Positions 1 through 10,235 are shown, numbered from the stretch's first letter. The stretch is 64,000 nt of DNA from GCA-002050365 sp964237235 (GCA_964237235.1 CAXSGY010000002.1:248001-312000); one strand, 5' to 3'. Made by a program: numbers and translations. The notes: a model not told the origin generated them from the letters alone.

Positions 1-2
1 AT

Positions 3-506
3 GCGACGACGAACAATTTATTCAAATCAATTTTCTACTCGCAACCGCGGGCGTTTATGCAGCGTCCGGCGGCGGAAGCCGTCGTCCGCGCGAACCGCAA
101 ACTGCGCGAGAAAGGCTACGGTTTGCTCGTCCACGACGGCTATCGCCCGTGGTATGTGACGAAAGTTTTCTGGGACGCAACGCCCGACGACAAAAAGATT
201 TTCGTCGCCGACCCGTCGCAGGGTTCGCGCCACAACCGCGGCGCGGCGGTTGATATTACGCTCTACGATTTAAAGATCGGAAAGCCGGTCGAGATGGTCA
301 GCACCTATGACGAAACGACCGACCGCGCGTATCCCGATTATCCGGGCGGAACTTCGCTGCAACGCTGGCACCGGAAACTTTTGCGCGACGCGATGGAATC
401 CGAAGGCTTCAAAGTTTTCGAGTTTGAATGGTGGCATTTTGACTTCGGAGACTGGCGCAAATACCGCATCGGAAATCAGCGTTTTGAGGAAATCAAACAA
501 AAATAA
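3..506 (+). CDS. D-Ala-D-Ala dipeptidase, VanX/DdpX type (5' truncated by window edge)
   Basis: Zinc peptidase of family M15D, which hydrolyses D-alanyl-D-alanine in peptidoglycan turnover or glycopeptide resistance. The frame is open back to the window edge, and residues before the first internal ATG (position 57) still look like the family, so the true start lies upstream. Visible are the zinc motif SRHNRGAAVD (His and Asp ligands) near 226-255 and the C-terminal EFEWWHF near 421-438, giving the catalytic Glu and third His ligand. Both match VanX-type enzymes. The C-terminus is complete. Whether a signal peptide exists cannot be seen. Family assignment is confident; a resistance role is not implied without vanHA-like neighbours, and none are visible. 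Confidence 0.85.
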   Translation, partial: ATTNNLFKSIFYSQPRAFMQRPAAEAVVRANRKLREKGYGLLVHDGYRPWYVTKVFWDATPDDKKIFVADPSQGSRHNRGAAVDITLYDLKIGKPVEMVSTYDETTDRAYPDYPGGTSLQRWHRKLLRDAMESEGFKVFEFEWWHFDFGDWRKYRIGNQRFEEIKQK

Positions 507-529
507 AAGTAATTTTTAATAGGAGTCGG

Positions 530-617
530 AAAGAAATTAACAGGGATAAAAAGGATGCAGGGGATTTTTAAATCTGATTTATCCCTTTTATCTTCTTCAT
601 CCATGTCAATTTCTTTT
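530..617. repeat. Imperfect inverted repeat between convergent genes (dispersed family, copy 1)
   Basis: AAAGAAATTAACAGGGAT on the left is matched by a diverged complement (ATCCATGTCAATTTCTTT) on the right. A more perfect relative, with the same AATTAACAGGGAT core, lies at 55070-55159. It sits between convergent genes and probably acts as a transcription terminator; the shared sequence suggests a dispersed repeat. Confidence 0.55.
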
Positions 618-646
618 TAGCCTTTTACTTCTATAAAATAACGCAA

Positions 647-1537
647 TTATTTTCCCGACTTTTCCTGTTCAAACGGCACGGGCGCGAACACATCGAAGAC
701 GATTTGCCAACTGCCGCCGTGCAATTTCCACATTTGAATCAGGCTGCCTTTTTCGATTGTTTTTTCGCCCGCTCGCAATTCGTAATTCGTGACGACATAA
801 GCCAGATTGCCCGCGCTCTGCTGCGTCATTTGTTTGCCGAACTTGATACTCGATTTGCCTTTGACGGCTTCGAGCGCGGCTTTTTTGCCGAGGATTGGAA
901 ATTTGTCTTCGCGCAGAAGCCGTATGTCTTCGGCGGCGAAGATTTTGTAGGATTTTTCCAAACCCTGCAGCGTCGCGACATCAAAAAATTTGTTAATCGA
1001 AACGGCGGCGGGCGGGCGATTTTCGTCCGTCGTTATTGCGGCGGGCGCGGGCGGCGCAGACCAATTTTTATCGTCAGACGGCGGTTTGCCGTGCGCTACG
1101 CCGACATCAAGCGCGGCTCGATATTCGCCGCCGGCTTGTCTGCGCCAAACGGTGAAAAAGTCCGAGTAATAAACGGTCGCGTCCGATTTTCCCTTCGGTC
1201 GAAACTCGCCGCGTCCGGTCGTGTAGGCGAGCGCGCCGTTCGATGAAACGTCGGCGAAAATCGGATACCAAGTGAGCGTCGCGGGCGAGTCGTCGGGACG
1301 TTTTCGCCAGTAATCTTTGCCGTTCATTTGCGCGGGCGCGAACATCAAGCCGTCGTCGGCTAAAAATTCGAGAAACGCCGCTTTGACTCCTTTTTCGGCG
1401 GCAAAGCGCGCGAAGGCGTTTTCGTTTTCGATGATTTTTTCCACGCCCGGTTTTTCCTGCGAAAACACTGCCGTAAAACTTGCTGCGCCGATCAAAACCA
1501 ACGCGGAAACGAATTTTGTTAATCGTAAACAGTTCAT
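647..1537 (-). CDS. Secreted protein with two NTF2/SnoaL-like (DUF4440-type) domains
   Basis: A 296-residue protein of no known specific function. The first about 27 residues form a signal peptide ending near FSQE. The remainder reads as two NTF2-like cone domains. The first (about 35-150) contains an ENENAF start helix and the YYSDFFTVWRR strand; the second (about 185-285) ends in LIQMWKLHGGSWQIVFDVF, the usual closing beta strand of DUF4440 proteins. Such domains bind small ligands or serve as scaffold. No catalytic residues are obvious. It stands alone on the minus strand, divergent from the next gene with a 47-base gap. Confidence 0.6.
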   Translation of the reverse strand: MNCLRLTKFVSALVLIGAASFTAVFSQEKPGVEKIIENENAFARFAAEKGVKAAFLEFLADDGLMFAPAQMNGKDYWRKRPDDSPATLTWYPIFADVSSNGALAYTTGRGEFRPKGKSDATVYYSDFFTVWRRQAGGEYRAALDVGVAHGKPPSDDKNWSAPPAPAAITTDENRPPAAVSINKFFDVATLQGLEKSYKIFAAEDIRLLREDKFPILGKKAALEAVKGKSSIKFGKQMTQQSAGNLAYVVTNYELRAGEKTIEKGSLIQMWKLHGGSWQIVFDVFAPVPFEQEKSGK

Positions 1538-1584
1538 TTATTTATAAATTGTCCGCAAAAGTTTATTGAAAATTCTATCCTAAT

Positions 1585-2490
1585 ATGATGCTGAAAATAA
1601 AACTAATTAAAAGCGGATTGATTACGGCGGTTTTTATATTTTTAATTTCAAATATCAGTATCTTTGCTCAGGAAACGGTATCGAGCGATAACTTTTCAAA
1701 TGTCGAGCCGCGACCGGCTAAAGATTTTTTAGGCATCAGGTTGCGCCCGGAAATCAAAGCGATCATTTCGGAAATCGAAAAAAAATCGGGCAAGACAATT
1801 TACGCCGAATTCACTGATTTGAGAGATTTTCAGTTTGGAGTGAGTTATATTTCGGAGGACGGTTCTCCGGTCGTCCTGATTGACGAAGATTTGCGAAACG
1901 ATCCGCAAAAGCTCGAAGCCGTCGCCGCGCACGAGCTTCTTCATTTGCGTCTGCGCGTCAATCATTTCCCGACTTTTCTGTTTTCGCCGACGGTCACGAC
2001 CGCCAAAGGTCGCGCCGTTGATGTCGAGCAGTCGAACGTCAACGATCTTTTGAGTCTCATCGAACACAGAGCGTTTAAGCCGGAAATGGAACGCCTCGGT
2101 TTGCAAAAATATATCAATCTGGCGGGCGATACCGCGAACTCCGTTAAAGGCGGAAAAGCCGGAGCCGACGGACAGGCGGATTCGCTAAATTATGCCCGCG
2201 CCGTACTCGAATATCCGAATCAAAAAGATGTCGAAGAAGTCGCCCTTATTTACCGCGAAAATAAATGGACGCGGGCGTTGACGAGCGGCACAATAATCGC
2301 CGACTTTATCAGCCGCGCGAATTTGCAGACTCCGGCGCAAATCGAAGCGGTTTTTTTGAAATGTCTGTTAGAGCTTTATCAGCCGCCGTCAACGCATACC
2401 TTTAAATTCACGCTCGACCCGGAAAACAAATTTTTTCGTCGGATGCTGATTAACACGGCGCGCAAGCCCTTTATGAAGACGCGCCGCTGA
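1585..2490 (+). CDS. Secreted protein with HELLH zinc-peptidase-like motif
   Basis: A 301-residue protein with an N-terminal signal peptide (hydrophobic to about residue 28, IFAQE cut). Residues about 118-125 read AAHELLHL, an HExxH motif as in gluzincin/metzincin zinc peptidases, preceded by a strand VVLIDEDLR typical of such folds. No clear third ligand was identified, so activity is uncertain. The tail is basic (RKPFMKTRR). It is probably a periplasmic or exported metallopeptidase-like protein; the family is not recognised more precisely. Confidence 0.5.
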   Translation: MMLKIKLIKSGLITAVFIFLISNISIFAQETVSSDNFSNVEPRPAKDFLGIRLRPEIKAIISEIEKKSGKTIYAEFTDLRDFQFGVSYISEDGSPVVLIDEDLRNDPQKLEAVAAHELLHLRLRVNHFPTFLFSPTVTTAKGRAVDVEQSNVNDLLSLIEHRAFKPEMERLGLQKYINLAGDTANSVKGGKAGADGQADSLNYARAVLEYPNQKDVEEVALIYRENKWTRALTSGTIIADFISRANLQTPAQIEAVFLKCLLELYQPPSTHTFKFTLDPENKFFRRMLINTARKPFMKTRR

Positions 2491-2617
2491 ACGATGAATT
2501 TCGGTCGGCGAAGAACGCGAAGACGATTTTCCCGACACTTCCGGGCGAAACGATTTCCGGTGAGCGCGGCAAAACTGACGCTCATCAGTCGTCAAAATTA
2601 ATTGTGCGGTTGAAATT

Positions 2618-3823
2618 ATGAAACCTTTGATTTGCCCGCAGTGCGGCGGAAAAATTACCGAATATAGACCCTGGGAAAATTTTGCCGTCTGCGGTTATTG
2701 CGAAACAAAATTCGTCATCAGCCCGGAAAAGCCGAAACCGATTCCCGAGCCGCCGCCAGTCGTCGAGCCGGTTTATCAACCGTTTGACAGTTCCCCGACG
2801 AATCAGAATGTTTTCGTCATCGTGATCGGCGCGATTTTGCTGTTTATTTTCGGAATCTTTTTTCTGGCGGCGGTGACCGGCAGAAAATCTTCGACGGTAA
2901 ATTATTCGACGCGCAACGCGCCCGTTTACACTGCCCCGACACCGTTTCCGTTTGCTTCGCCGGCCCCGAAAAACGATTTGAATTTGCTGGATTTCGGCGG
3001 CACCGGTTCGAGCGTCGGAAATTTCGTTGACGGGCGGGCGATTGCCGTTGACGCGAAGGGCAGAATTTACGTCGGCGATAATTCTCTGCGCGTTCAGCAG
3101 TTTGACGAGAAAGGAAATTTTTTAAAGCAGTGGCAAATTCACTCGCAAACCGAAAATTATCGCCGCGCCCACCGCATCAACAAAATCGCCGTCGCCGCGG
3201 ACGAACGCGTTTATATCGCCGTCGGCGGCGTGATTTTAGTTTACAAACAAAATTCGGAAACGGCGCAGACGATTCAATTCGCGCCGGATTATATCGTTGA
3301 TTTCGCGCTGCGCGGCGACGGCGGCGTAGTTGCCGTCTCGACCGACGACAAAATAGAAACGCTTTCTTTGATCACTAAATCGAATAAAATCGCGCGCCGC
3401 ATCAAGGGTTTTCAAACCGCTGCCGCCGACGCTTCGATGTCGCCGCTGTCAACGGGTTTGGACGCGATGCGGCTCGCCGTTGACGGCGCGGGCAACATCT
3501 TTTCAATTTACGCGCTCGGCGATCTGGGCAGTTACGAGCTTTCCTACAACGAAGAAGATTTCCGCATTTTTCGCTTCACGCCCGAAGGCAAATTCGTTGA
3601 CAAATTCGCCCGTTCGATGAATTCGGTCGGCATCGCCGTTGACAATCAAAGCCGCGTTTACGTTTCCGAAGGCACGAACATCGGCGTTTATTCAAAAAAC
3701 GGCGAACCGATTGCATCCGTTTCCGATTTATACGGCATTGACGGCTTCGCGCTCGACAGACAAAACAACGTCTATATCGTTTATAAAGACCGCGTTATCA
3801 AACGCGCCGCCGTTCTGCAATAA
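2618..3823 (+). CDS. Membrane protein: cytoplasmic zinc ribbon plus NHL-type beta-propeller
   Basis: A 401-residue protein. Residues 5-30 carry two Cys pairs (CPQCGGK and CGYCETK), a zinc ribbon. A single membrane helix follows near 66-88 (VFVIVIGAILLFIFG start). After a Pro-rich linker the C-terminal 280 residues contain repeated blocks such as IAVDAKGRIYVGD, LAVDGAGNIFSIY and IAVDNQSRVYVSE, typical of NHL/SMP-30-like propeller blades. Predicted topology puts the ribbon inside and the propeller outside. Function unknown; possibly envelope sensing. The ribbon-plus-membrane-helix layout recurs at 15856. Confidence 0.6.
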   Translation: MKPLICPQCGGKITEYRPWENFAVCGYCETKFVISPEKPKPIPEPPPVVEPVYQPFDSSPTNQNVFVIVIGAILLFIFGIFFLAAVTGRKSSTVNYSTRNAPVYTAPTPFPFASPAPKNDLNLLDFGGTGSSVGNFVDGRAIAVDAKGRIYVGDNSLRVQQFDEKGNFLKQWQIHSQTENYRRAHRINKIAVAADERVYIAVGGVILVYKQNSETAQTIQFAPDYIVDFALRGDGGVVAVSTDDKIETLSLITKSNKIARRIKGFQTAAADASMSPLSTGLDAMRLAVDGAGNIFSIYALGDLGSYELSYNEEDFRIFRFTPEGKFVDKFARSMNSVGIAVDNQSRVYVSEGTNIGVYSKNGEPIASVSDLYGIDGFALDRQNNVYIVYKDRVIKRAAVLQ

Positions 3824-3835
3824 ATCTGACGACAA

Positions 3836-3886
3836 AAAAGATTTTAGACGCGAACAGGTCATATTCATTCGCGTCTAAAATCTTTT
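3836..3886. terminator. Bidirectional terminator hairpin
   Basis: Perfect 19-bp arms (AAAAGATTTTAGACGCGAA and its complement) with a 13-base loop lie between convergent genes ending at 3823 and 3909. A-rich and T-rich flanks give a U-run in both directions. Confidence 0.8.
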
Positions 3887-3908
3887 CCGTCGTATTTCTT
3901 TTCAAAAG

Positions 3909-6900
3909 TTACTCAACCCGCACGAAATCCGTCTGCGTTCTGCCGAAGGTTTCGGGGTGATACATTTCTTCGGCTTTGGCGGGCGGCACGACGAATTGTC
4001 CGGGCGTGGTCGCTCTCGTTACATAAGTGTAATTGTAAACGCCTTCCCACAATAAAGCCGTAAACGCTTCGGCGCGTTCGTCGCGGAAGTTTTGATGTTC
4101 AAACCACGTTCCGCGCCAATACCAATAGCCGCGCCCGTAACTTTGCGAGCCGTATTCGACGACCGGAGTGTTGCCGTTGTCGGGCGGAATCGCTTCGGTC
4201 ACAGCGAGTTCGGGATTCAAGATTTCCAAACCGGCGGGCAGCGGATCAACGAGCGCGACGTGATAACGTCTGGCTTGCGCGACCATCGTCAGACGCACGC
4301 GAACGCGCGCGCCGGCTTTGATCGTCCACGAATTATCGGCGTTTTGTTTGACATCGTCCGCGTCGTCAACCGCTTCGTAGCGGCGCAAGACAGTGAATCC
4401 GTAATCGGCGGGCGCGAGATTCAGATTCTTCGGCGCGTATTTCATTCCGATTCGATAATAAAGCCGTCCTGCGCCCTGCTTATCGAGAATCAAATTCGCC
4501 GCGCCGTTTTGCTCCGTCAAATAACTCATCGGAATCGTCAAAAGATTTGAATCAATCGAACGACCGGCAAATTTTTCGTCGCCTGCGTAAATGTTGCCGA
4601 GCCAAACTTTCGTCACGAAATCCGGCGTAACCTTTTCAAAGGCGTTGAAATATTTGTCGAGCGCAAGCAGTATGAAAACATTTTCCTGCGTGTTCGACCA
4701 CGCGCCTTTCGTTCGATGGTCAAGAAGCCCGCGCACTAATTTCGGAATCAAATCATTCTCCGGCTGCGCTTTGATTAACGCTTCCAAAAGCACACCATCG
4801 GCGCGGCGGTTGGAATACATTATCAGCCATTGCGCGTCGCCGTAATCGGTGACAAAGTTTGCCGTCGCCGCCGTTTCGGTCGTGCGATTCATTAAGAATC
4901 GAATGATGTTTTGGACTTCCGCCTGCGAATTCTTATCGTCGGCGAGAACCGAAAGAATCCAGCCCAACGCCTCGAACGGCATTTTTTCAATCGTCGCTTC
5001 GGCAAGCAGTTTCTTGGCTTTAGCCGCGTCCTTGTCGCCCATCAAATCGCGGACGTAGAGCGCGTAAGCCGAAATCGTCCAGCGCACTTCGGGCGATTTT
5101 CTGTGCCATTCGTCGAAATGCGTTTCGATGTTTTTCAAATACGGTTTCGTTCGGTTCAGCATTTCGTCCGGCACTTTGTAACCTTTCGCTTTCGCCAACG
5201 CGAGCGCGTGAGCGACGTGAACGGTCAAAAACGGATATTCGTAGCGTTCGCGTTCACGCTGCCAAAGACCGAAACTGCCGTCTTCGCGCTGGCGCGATTT
5301 TAAGATATTGACATCTTTCTCAAACGACGCTTTGATTTCGTCGGGCGAAGGCATATCTTTCGATTTGAACGCCATCAAAACGTCGCGCAGAGCGGCGATT
5401 GAAATCATTCTCGAAGAAACCTGTTCCGAGCATTCATACGGGTAGCGATACAAGTAGATGAACGCATCGGTCAATTCCTGCAACTGCGTCGAAGCGGTCG
5501 TAATTTCCAATCCGCCGAATTGCGGGAAAACATCTTTTGGTGCTTCAATCGGTTGGACAATCGAGCCGTTCTGGTCGGTCGTGCCGTAAGTCGCAAACGC
5601 TTCGGTCGTCGCCGGTGTCCAAACGGGCAAAGAGATTTCCGCCGCGTCGGTAAACTTCCCGGCGGTTGCCGCGATTTGGAAACGCGCCGTTCCAGCTTTG
5701 TCGGCGTTGACGGGAAAACGAATTTCCGCGCGGTCGTTCGCCGGAATCGTTACTTTCCGACCGCCGCCGTTCGTCAAATTCGCGTTCGTCGCGCGAACGG
5801 CGATGTCAACCGTCATCGGCTTGTCGGTTTGATTTTGGACGACGACCGGCAGCTCAATTTTATCGCCGAAATTCATAAAGCGCGGCGCGCTCGGTCGCAC
5901 CATTAACGGCTGTTTCGCCGTGATGTTCGATTCGCCTTTGCCGAAGCGTTTTCCGCCGCCGTCAACCGAAACCGCCATCACGCGATAGCGCGTCAGATTG
6001 TCGGGCAATTTTACCGGAACTGTCGCTTTACCGTTTGAATCAGTTTTAACCGACGGCGCGAACACGGCGAGCGCGTTAAAGTTTTGGCGCAGGTTTATTT
6101 GCGTGTCCAAATTTAACTCATTGCGTCCAGCTTCGTTAGCCACCATGTCTTTATCAGCTACTTCCGATTTTGCTTTACGCATTACCGACGGTGATGGCGC
6201 AGCATTACCGGCTCCTATTGAAAAAGAAGATAAATTACGACCGTTCACTGGTAATTCTTGTGGCGGCGGCGGCGGTGCTTTTACATCGTCGGGATTTCCC
6301 AATAAAACATCTTTCCGCAAATGATAATCGGTAACACCCGCGCCGCGCTGTGCATAGAAAATGCTCAGCGGATCGGCAATGTCGTAGCCCGTCAAAGCCA
6401 GAACCGATTCGTCCACGACGACCACCGCGACTTCCGAATTGGCGATTGGCTCGCCGTTTTTGTCGGTCACGGCGACGTTGATATTCGTTTGCCCCGCCGG
6501 TTCGAGCGTTTTCGATTCGGGTTCGGCGGACACATTTAATTTGCGCGAATCAATCGAAATCGGCAGATTGATTGAACCGCTCGCAAACGCCGGACGATTC
6601 GCTAACTTCGTCTCGATTTCGCCTTTGTCGTTCGTGCGCTGCGCTGCGCCGACCAGATCAACCTGCGCGATGATGTTCGGCAGATATTTTTCTTCCAAAG
6701 GAATTCGCAAAATCGTCGAGCTTCCCTTGATTGTAAAGCGTTCGGTTTTCACCAAACCTTCGCGGCGCAAAGTTAAAACGCCCTCGGCATTTTCAATGGG
6801 CGACAGCACGAGAATTTCCGCCGTGTCGTTCGGCTGATAATCTTTTTTGTCGGGAATAATTTGCGCTTCTTCCTGTTCGACGTTGCGCTTCGGAATGGTT

Positions 6901-9900
6901 TTTCCGCCCGCAACCCAGATCGTAAATTCCGATTCGTTCGCGCGTTCGCGGTCGTCCAAAACTCTTGCGGTAATTGTGTAACGTCCGCCCGCTTTGGCGG
7001 TGAATTTACAAATAACGCCTTTGTCGTCGGCGGCGGATTTTATATTGCAATTTTGTTCGTCAATCGCCTTTTCCGTCCACGCGCCTTTTTCAAAAACGTA
7101 ATCCTTCAAAACCGCTTTGATTTCCACGTCGCGGCTCGCAATCAATTTGCCGTCGAGGTCGGAAACGATTGTTTCGACTTCGATGTTTTCGCCTTTTTGG
7201 ACGAACGTGCGCGGCGATTTGATGCCGACGTATAAATCCGCCGGATGAACGAGCAGCGAAGTCGAACCGGCAAACGTCTGGCGATTGACATCCTGCACGG
7301 AAGCCGACGCGGTAATATTATACGGGCGCGGCGGTTTGACCGATTCGAAATCAATCTTCAAAACGTGCTTGCCGCCCGCGTCAGTGACACCTTTGAACGT
7401 CTGCGTCGTCCCGCCGCCGTATGGACGATAGCCGCCGCCGCCGTCGTATTCGTAGTTATAACTGCGCCACCATGGAATCCACGTTCCGAACGTATAATCT
7501 CCGCGATTCGGCGGCGTATAATTCGTCGGCGTTGCCGTTACCGTCCAATTTGCGTCGGCATTTGCCAAACCGCCGCCCGCGTAATATTTCGCTTCGACCG
7601 AAACCATCGCCGAATTGCCGACAAAATGCGGTGCTTCGGTTTCGACCTTCGCCGTCACTTCAAATTCCGGTCGGCGAAATTCCTGCAACTGAAATTGATG
7701 CGTATAGCTCGGATAGTTGTCAACGGGTTTGTTGAGATAAAAATCAACGCGCGAATAACCGAGATTGGCGTTGTCGGGCAAGCTGAATTTCAAATCGAAC
7801 GCGCCGAACGCATTCAAATTAGCCGCGCCTTTGGCAATCTCGTTATTTTGCGAATCTTTGACCGAATAATTAATCGCGCCGCCTGCGTCGCCGAGCGGTT
7901 CGACATCGCCGAATTTTCCGGCGGTGATTCGTCTGATATAACCTTTCAAAGAAACTTCTTCCTTCGGGCGATACATTTTCCGGTCGTCAAATGTGAACCA
8001 GCGCAGGCTGTCGGACAGAGATTTTTTATACCAGTTGCCCGCGTCCTGCCAGTAATAATCGGTATTTTCGGGCAAAAACGCGATGTCTTTGCCTTTTTTA
8101 GCAATCAAAAGATTTTGCTGTTTCGGCGCGCCGTCGGGCAGCGGAAGCCGTAAAATTCCGTTCGCCGTCGTGTTATTCGTCTGCGCTTCGGCGATTGTTT
8201 CAACCGGCGTTTCCGCGCCCGATTCATCAACTGATTCTGTTTGTTTAATCGCTTCTTCCGACGTTCCCCAACTCGAAACCCAATTCCAAATGCTTGTCAA
8301 CGTATCTTCTTCTTCATCGCTCACCGCTGACTGCTGACCGCTCACTTTCCCGCCGTTCGGATAAATCGAAAGCTCAACGCCGCTCAAAGGTTTGCCGGTT
8401 TTCAAATCGGTCGCAAAGCCGACTAATTCCTGATAATCAACGAATGCGTCGAGACCAATCTGCGTGCTTTGCGCCCACGCGAAAATTCTGGTGCGGTCAT
8501 ATTTGTCGCGCTTAACCGTCGGCTCGATGTCAACGATCAAATTACCAAAACCCTCGTCTAAAAATTCGGTCAAATCAAGCCGCGTTTCGACCATTTCGTC
8601 GGGCGTGTTTTTAATCGGCACGACTTTATCGGAAAGAAGCGTGCCGGGAATTTTCGGTTTCTGCGTATCGTCGTCGTAATTGATGCGGCGCACATACGCC
8701 TGAAACTGCTGCCAGTCATTCGGTTGAACTCGGTAAATCCGCACTTTCGCCGATGGCTGATTAGTCGAATAAATAGAAAACGCGGGTTTTGCCGTCGGAT
8801 CGAGCAGAACGAAATTTCCGCCCTGCGCGTAAAGGCTCGTCTCGGCTGAACCGACGCTGATCGTCGTCGTCGCGGGCGCGGTCAAATTTTGCCCGTAAAT
8901 GTCTTTGACGCGCGCGTCAATCGAAATTTTATATGTCGTTCTTCCTTTTTTGTAACCTTGAATTCCGATGTAATTGCCCGACGGGTAAATGTTCAAGCCG
9001 TCAATCGCCGGTTCGATTTTGACCATTGATTTGTCGAACGTCGCCGCGTCAATTTGATTTGTGAACTGTATATTCCAAACGTCGAACGGCGTGCATTTTG
9101 TATTGCCGTCCCAACTGCAAAAGCCTTTGACAAATTTCATCGCGCCGTATGTCTGAAACGAAAACGCCTGCGCTTTCAAGGTCGTCAGCGGTCCTTCGGC
9201 GGACGGCGTTCCCTTTTCAATTGTTACCGTAATCGGCGCGGCGGCGGGCAGAGCGTTTTCCGTTAAATTTTCGTTGGTGACAGCGCGAAACGCGAGCCAG
9301 CGTTTCGGCTGCGCTTGTTTGGCGTAATATGAAATGCTTTCGTCGGCTTCGATTTCAGTCTGCGTCGCCAAACGCACCGGAATTTTCGTTTTTCCGCCGG
9401 TGACGGAAATAGTTCGCAAAACCGCTTCGGGATTGATTTCCTGATCGAACGAAACGAACATCAGCGCGTCGCGCCGGGTCGTTTGATTTTGGGGAATCAT
9501 CTCCTCGACCTTCGGCGGCGGCGTGGTAAACGTCCACGAAATTTCTTTCTGCAACGTTTGACCGTTGGCGGATTTTGTTCCGGCGGGAACGCGCGCGGTA
9601 AATTTCGTCGCCATCGGAAAACGCTTCGTCGTGTCGAACATCAAAGTTTTTGTGCCGAGCCAACGCCATTTGCCTTCGACACCCGGCGACAATTCGACCG
9701 GAATCGTTTGCGCGGCTTGTTCCTGCGATGTCACGGCGACCATCGGCTGCGAAAATGTAATATTCAAATCCGGCGCGAGCGGCACTGCGCCGACGGGCGA
9801 GAAACGTATGACTTCGAGCGCATTCGACAAATTCGGATTCGTGGGGTTTTGCTGTTCGTTCGCCGGAAATTTGACGGGAATCATTTTTCCCGTTTTCGGC

Positions 9901-10235
9901 GGCGGCAAACTTCCCACGCGCTTGGCGAAATCGGTTTTATCATCTGTTTGTTGGTTGATCGGCGGAATGCGTTTTAAGAGATTTGAGGTTTCGTTTTCCG
10001 ATAAAGAATCGGTGTTGGCGGGCGCAGTTTTTTCGCGCGTTTCCGCGCCTTCCGCGCCTTCGCTCAATCGAAATTGCAAACCGTCGGGCAAAGTTTCATT
10101 CATATTCGTTTTCGTCGTCGGCGTTTTTCCGTTCGTCTTTTGCGCGTTCGCTTGGCGAACGAATTGATTGCCGATTGGCGCGATTAAACTCAAATAAACG
10201 GAAAAAATCAATGTCAAAGAAATTATTCGTTTCAT
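3909..10235 (-). CDS. Bacterial alpha-2-macroglobulin family protein with thioester
   Basis: A 2108-residue exported protein related to bacterial alpha-2-macroglobulins (YfhM-like), thought to trap proteases in the periplasm. The N-terminus is a signal peptide (about 1-32). MG and bait regions follow, including the Gly/Tyr-rich segment near 930-950. The thioester motif CSEQ is intact near residue 1602 (YPYECSEQVSS), followed by the alpha/alpha-toroid complement-like domain and a C-terminal receptor-like domain. No lipobox Cys was noticed. At about residues 630-637 the sequence SGQQSAVS is encoded by a short GC-rich repeat (8318-8346) also typical of intergenic repeats. No penicillin-binding protein partner (pbpC) lies nearby, unlike the enterobacterial arrangement. 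Confidence 0.88.
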   Translation of the reverse strand: MKRIISLTLIFSVYLSLIAPIGNQFVRQANAQKTNGKTPTTKTNMNETLPDGLQFRLSEGAEGAETREKTAPANTDSLSENETSNLLKRIPPINQQTDDKTDFAKRVGSLPPPKTGKMIPVKFPANEQQNPTNPNLSNALEVIRFSPVGAVPLAPDLNITFSQPMVAVTSQEQAAQTIPVELSPGVEGKWRWLGTKTLMFDTTKRFPMATKFTARVPAGTKSANGQTLQKEISWTFTTPPPKVEEMIPQNQTTRRDALMFVSFDQEINPEAVLRTISVTGGKTKIPVRLATQTEIEADESISYYAKQAQPKRWLAFRAVTNENLTENALPAAAPITVTIEKGTPSAEGPLTTLKAQAFSFQTYGAMKFVKGFCSWDGNTKCTPFDVWNIQFTNQIDAATFDKSMVKIEPAIDGLNIYPSGNYIGIQGYKKGRTTYKISIDARVKDIYGQNLTAPATTTISVGSAETSLYAQGGNFVLLDPTAKPAFSIYSTNQPSAKVRIYRVQPNDWQQFQAYVRRINYDDDTQKPKIPGTLLSDKVVPIKNTPDEMVETRLDLTEFLDEGFGNLIVDIEPTVKRDKYDRTRIFAWAQSTQIGLDAFVDYQELVGFATDLKTGKPLSGVELSIYPNGGKVSGQQSAVSDEEEDTLTSIWNWVSSWGTSEEAIKQTESVDESGAETPVETIAEAQTNNTTANGILRLPLPDGAPKQQNLLIAKKGKDIAFLPENTDYYWQDAGNWYKKSLSDSLRWFTFDDRKMYRPKEEVSLKGYIRRITAGKFGDVEPLGDAGGAINYSVKDSQNNEIAKGAANLNAFGAFDLKFSLPDNANLGYSRVDFYLNKPVDNYPSYTHQFQLQEFRRPEFEVTAKVETEAPHFVGNSAMVSVEAKYYAGGGLANADANWTVTATPTNYTPPNRGDYTFGTWIPWWRSYNYEYDGGGGYRPYGGGTTQTFKGVTDAGGKHVLKIDFESVKPPRPYNITASASVQDVNRQTFAGSTSLLVHPADLYVGIKSPRTFVQKGENIEVETIVSDLDGKLIASRDVEIKAVLKDYVFEKGAWTEKAIDEQNCNIKSAADDKGVICKFTAKAGGRYTITARVLDDRERANESEFTIWVAGGKTIPKRNVEQEEAQIIPDKKDYQPNDTAEILVLSPIENAEGVLTLRREGLVKTERFTIKGSSTILRIPLEEKYLPNIIAQVDLVGAAQRTNDKGEIETKLANRPAFASGSINLPISIDSRKLNVSAEPESKTLEPAGQTNINVAVTDKNGEPIANSEVAVVVVDESVLALTGYDIADPLSIFYAQRGAGVTDYHLRKDVLLGNPDDVKAPPPPPQELPVNGRNLSSFSIGAGNAAPSPSVMRKAKSEVADKDMVANEAGRNELNLDTQINLRQNFNALAVFAPSVKTDSNGKATVPVKLPDNLTRYRVMAVSVDGGGKRFGKGESNITAKQPLMVRPSAPRFMNFGDKIELPVVVQNQTDKPMTVDIAVRATNANLTNGGGRKVTIPANDRAEIRFPVNADKAGTARFQIAATAGKFTDAAEISLPVWTPATTEAFATYGTTDQNGSIVQPIEAPKDVFPQFGGLEITTASTQLQELTDAFIYLYRYPYECSEQVSSRMISIAALRDVLMAFKSKDMPSPDEIKASFEKDVNILKSRQREDGSFGLWQRERERYEYPFLTVHVAHALALAKAKGYKVPDEMLNRTKPYLKNIETHFDEWHRKSPEVRWTISAYALYVRDLMGDKDAAKAKKLLAEATIEKMPFEALGWILSVLADDKNSQAEVQNIIRFLMNRTTETAATANFVTDYGDAQWLIMYSNRRADGVLLEALIKAQPENDLIPKLVRGLLDHRTKGAWSNTQENVFILLALDKYFNAFEKVTPDFVTKVWLGNIYAGDEKFAGRSIDSNLLTIPMSYLTEQNGAANLILDKQGAGRLYYRIGMKYAPKNLNLAPADYGFTVLRRYEAVDDADDVKQNADNSWTIKAGARVRVRLTMVAQARRYHVALVDPLPAGLEILNPELAVTEAIPPDNGNTPVVEYGSQSYGRGYWYWRGTWFEHQNFRDERAEAFTALLWEGVYNYTYVTRATTPGQFVVPPAKAEEMYHPETFGRTQTDFVRVE
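8318..8346. repeat. Short dispersed repeat inserted in frame in the macroglobulin gene
   Basis: TCACCGCTGACTGCTGACC and its continuation resemble the repeat at 60124-60186. It adds a low-complexity Ser/Gln stretch in an apparent inter-domain loop. Confidence 0.4.

Noticed and set aside
704..1246. Long open frame opposite the NTF2-like gene
   Set aside because: It is the antisense shadow of a GC-rich coding region, with an Arg/Phe-rich composition typical of such shadows.
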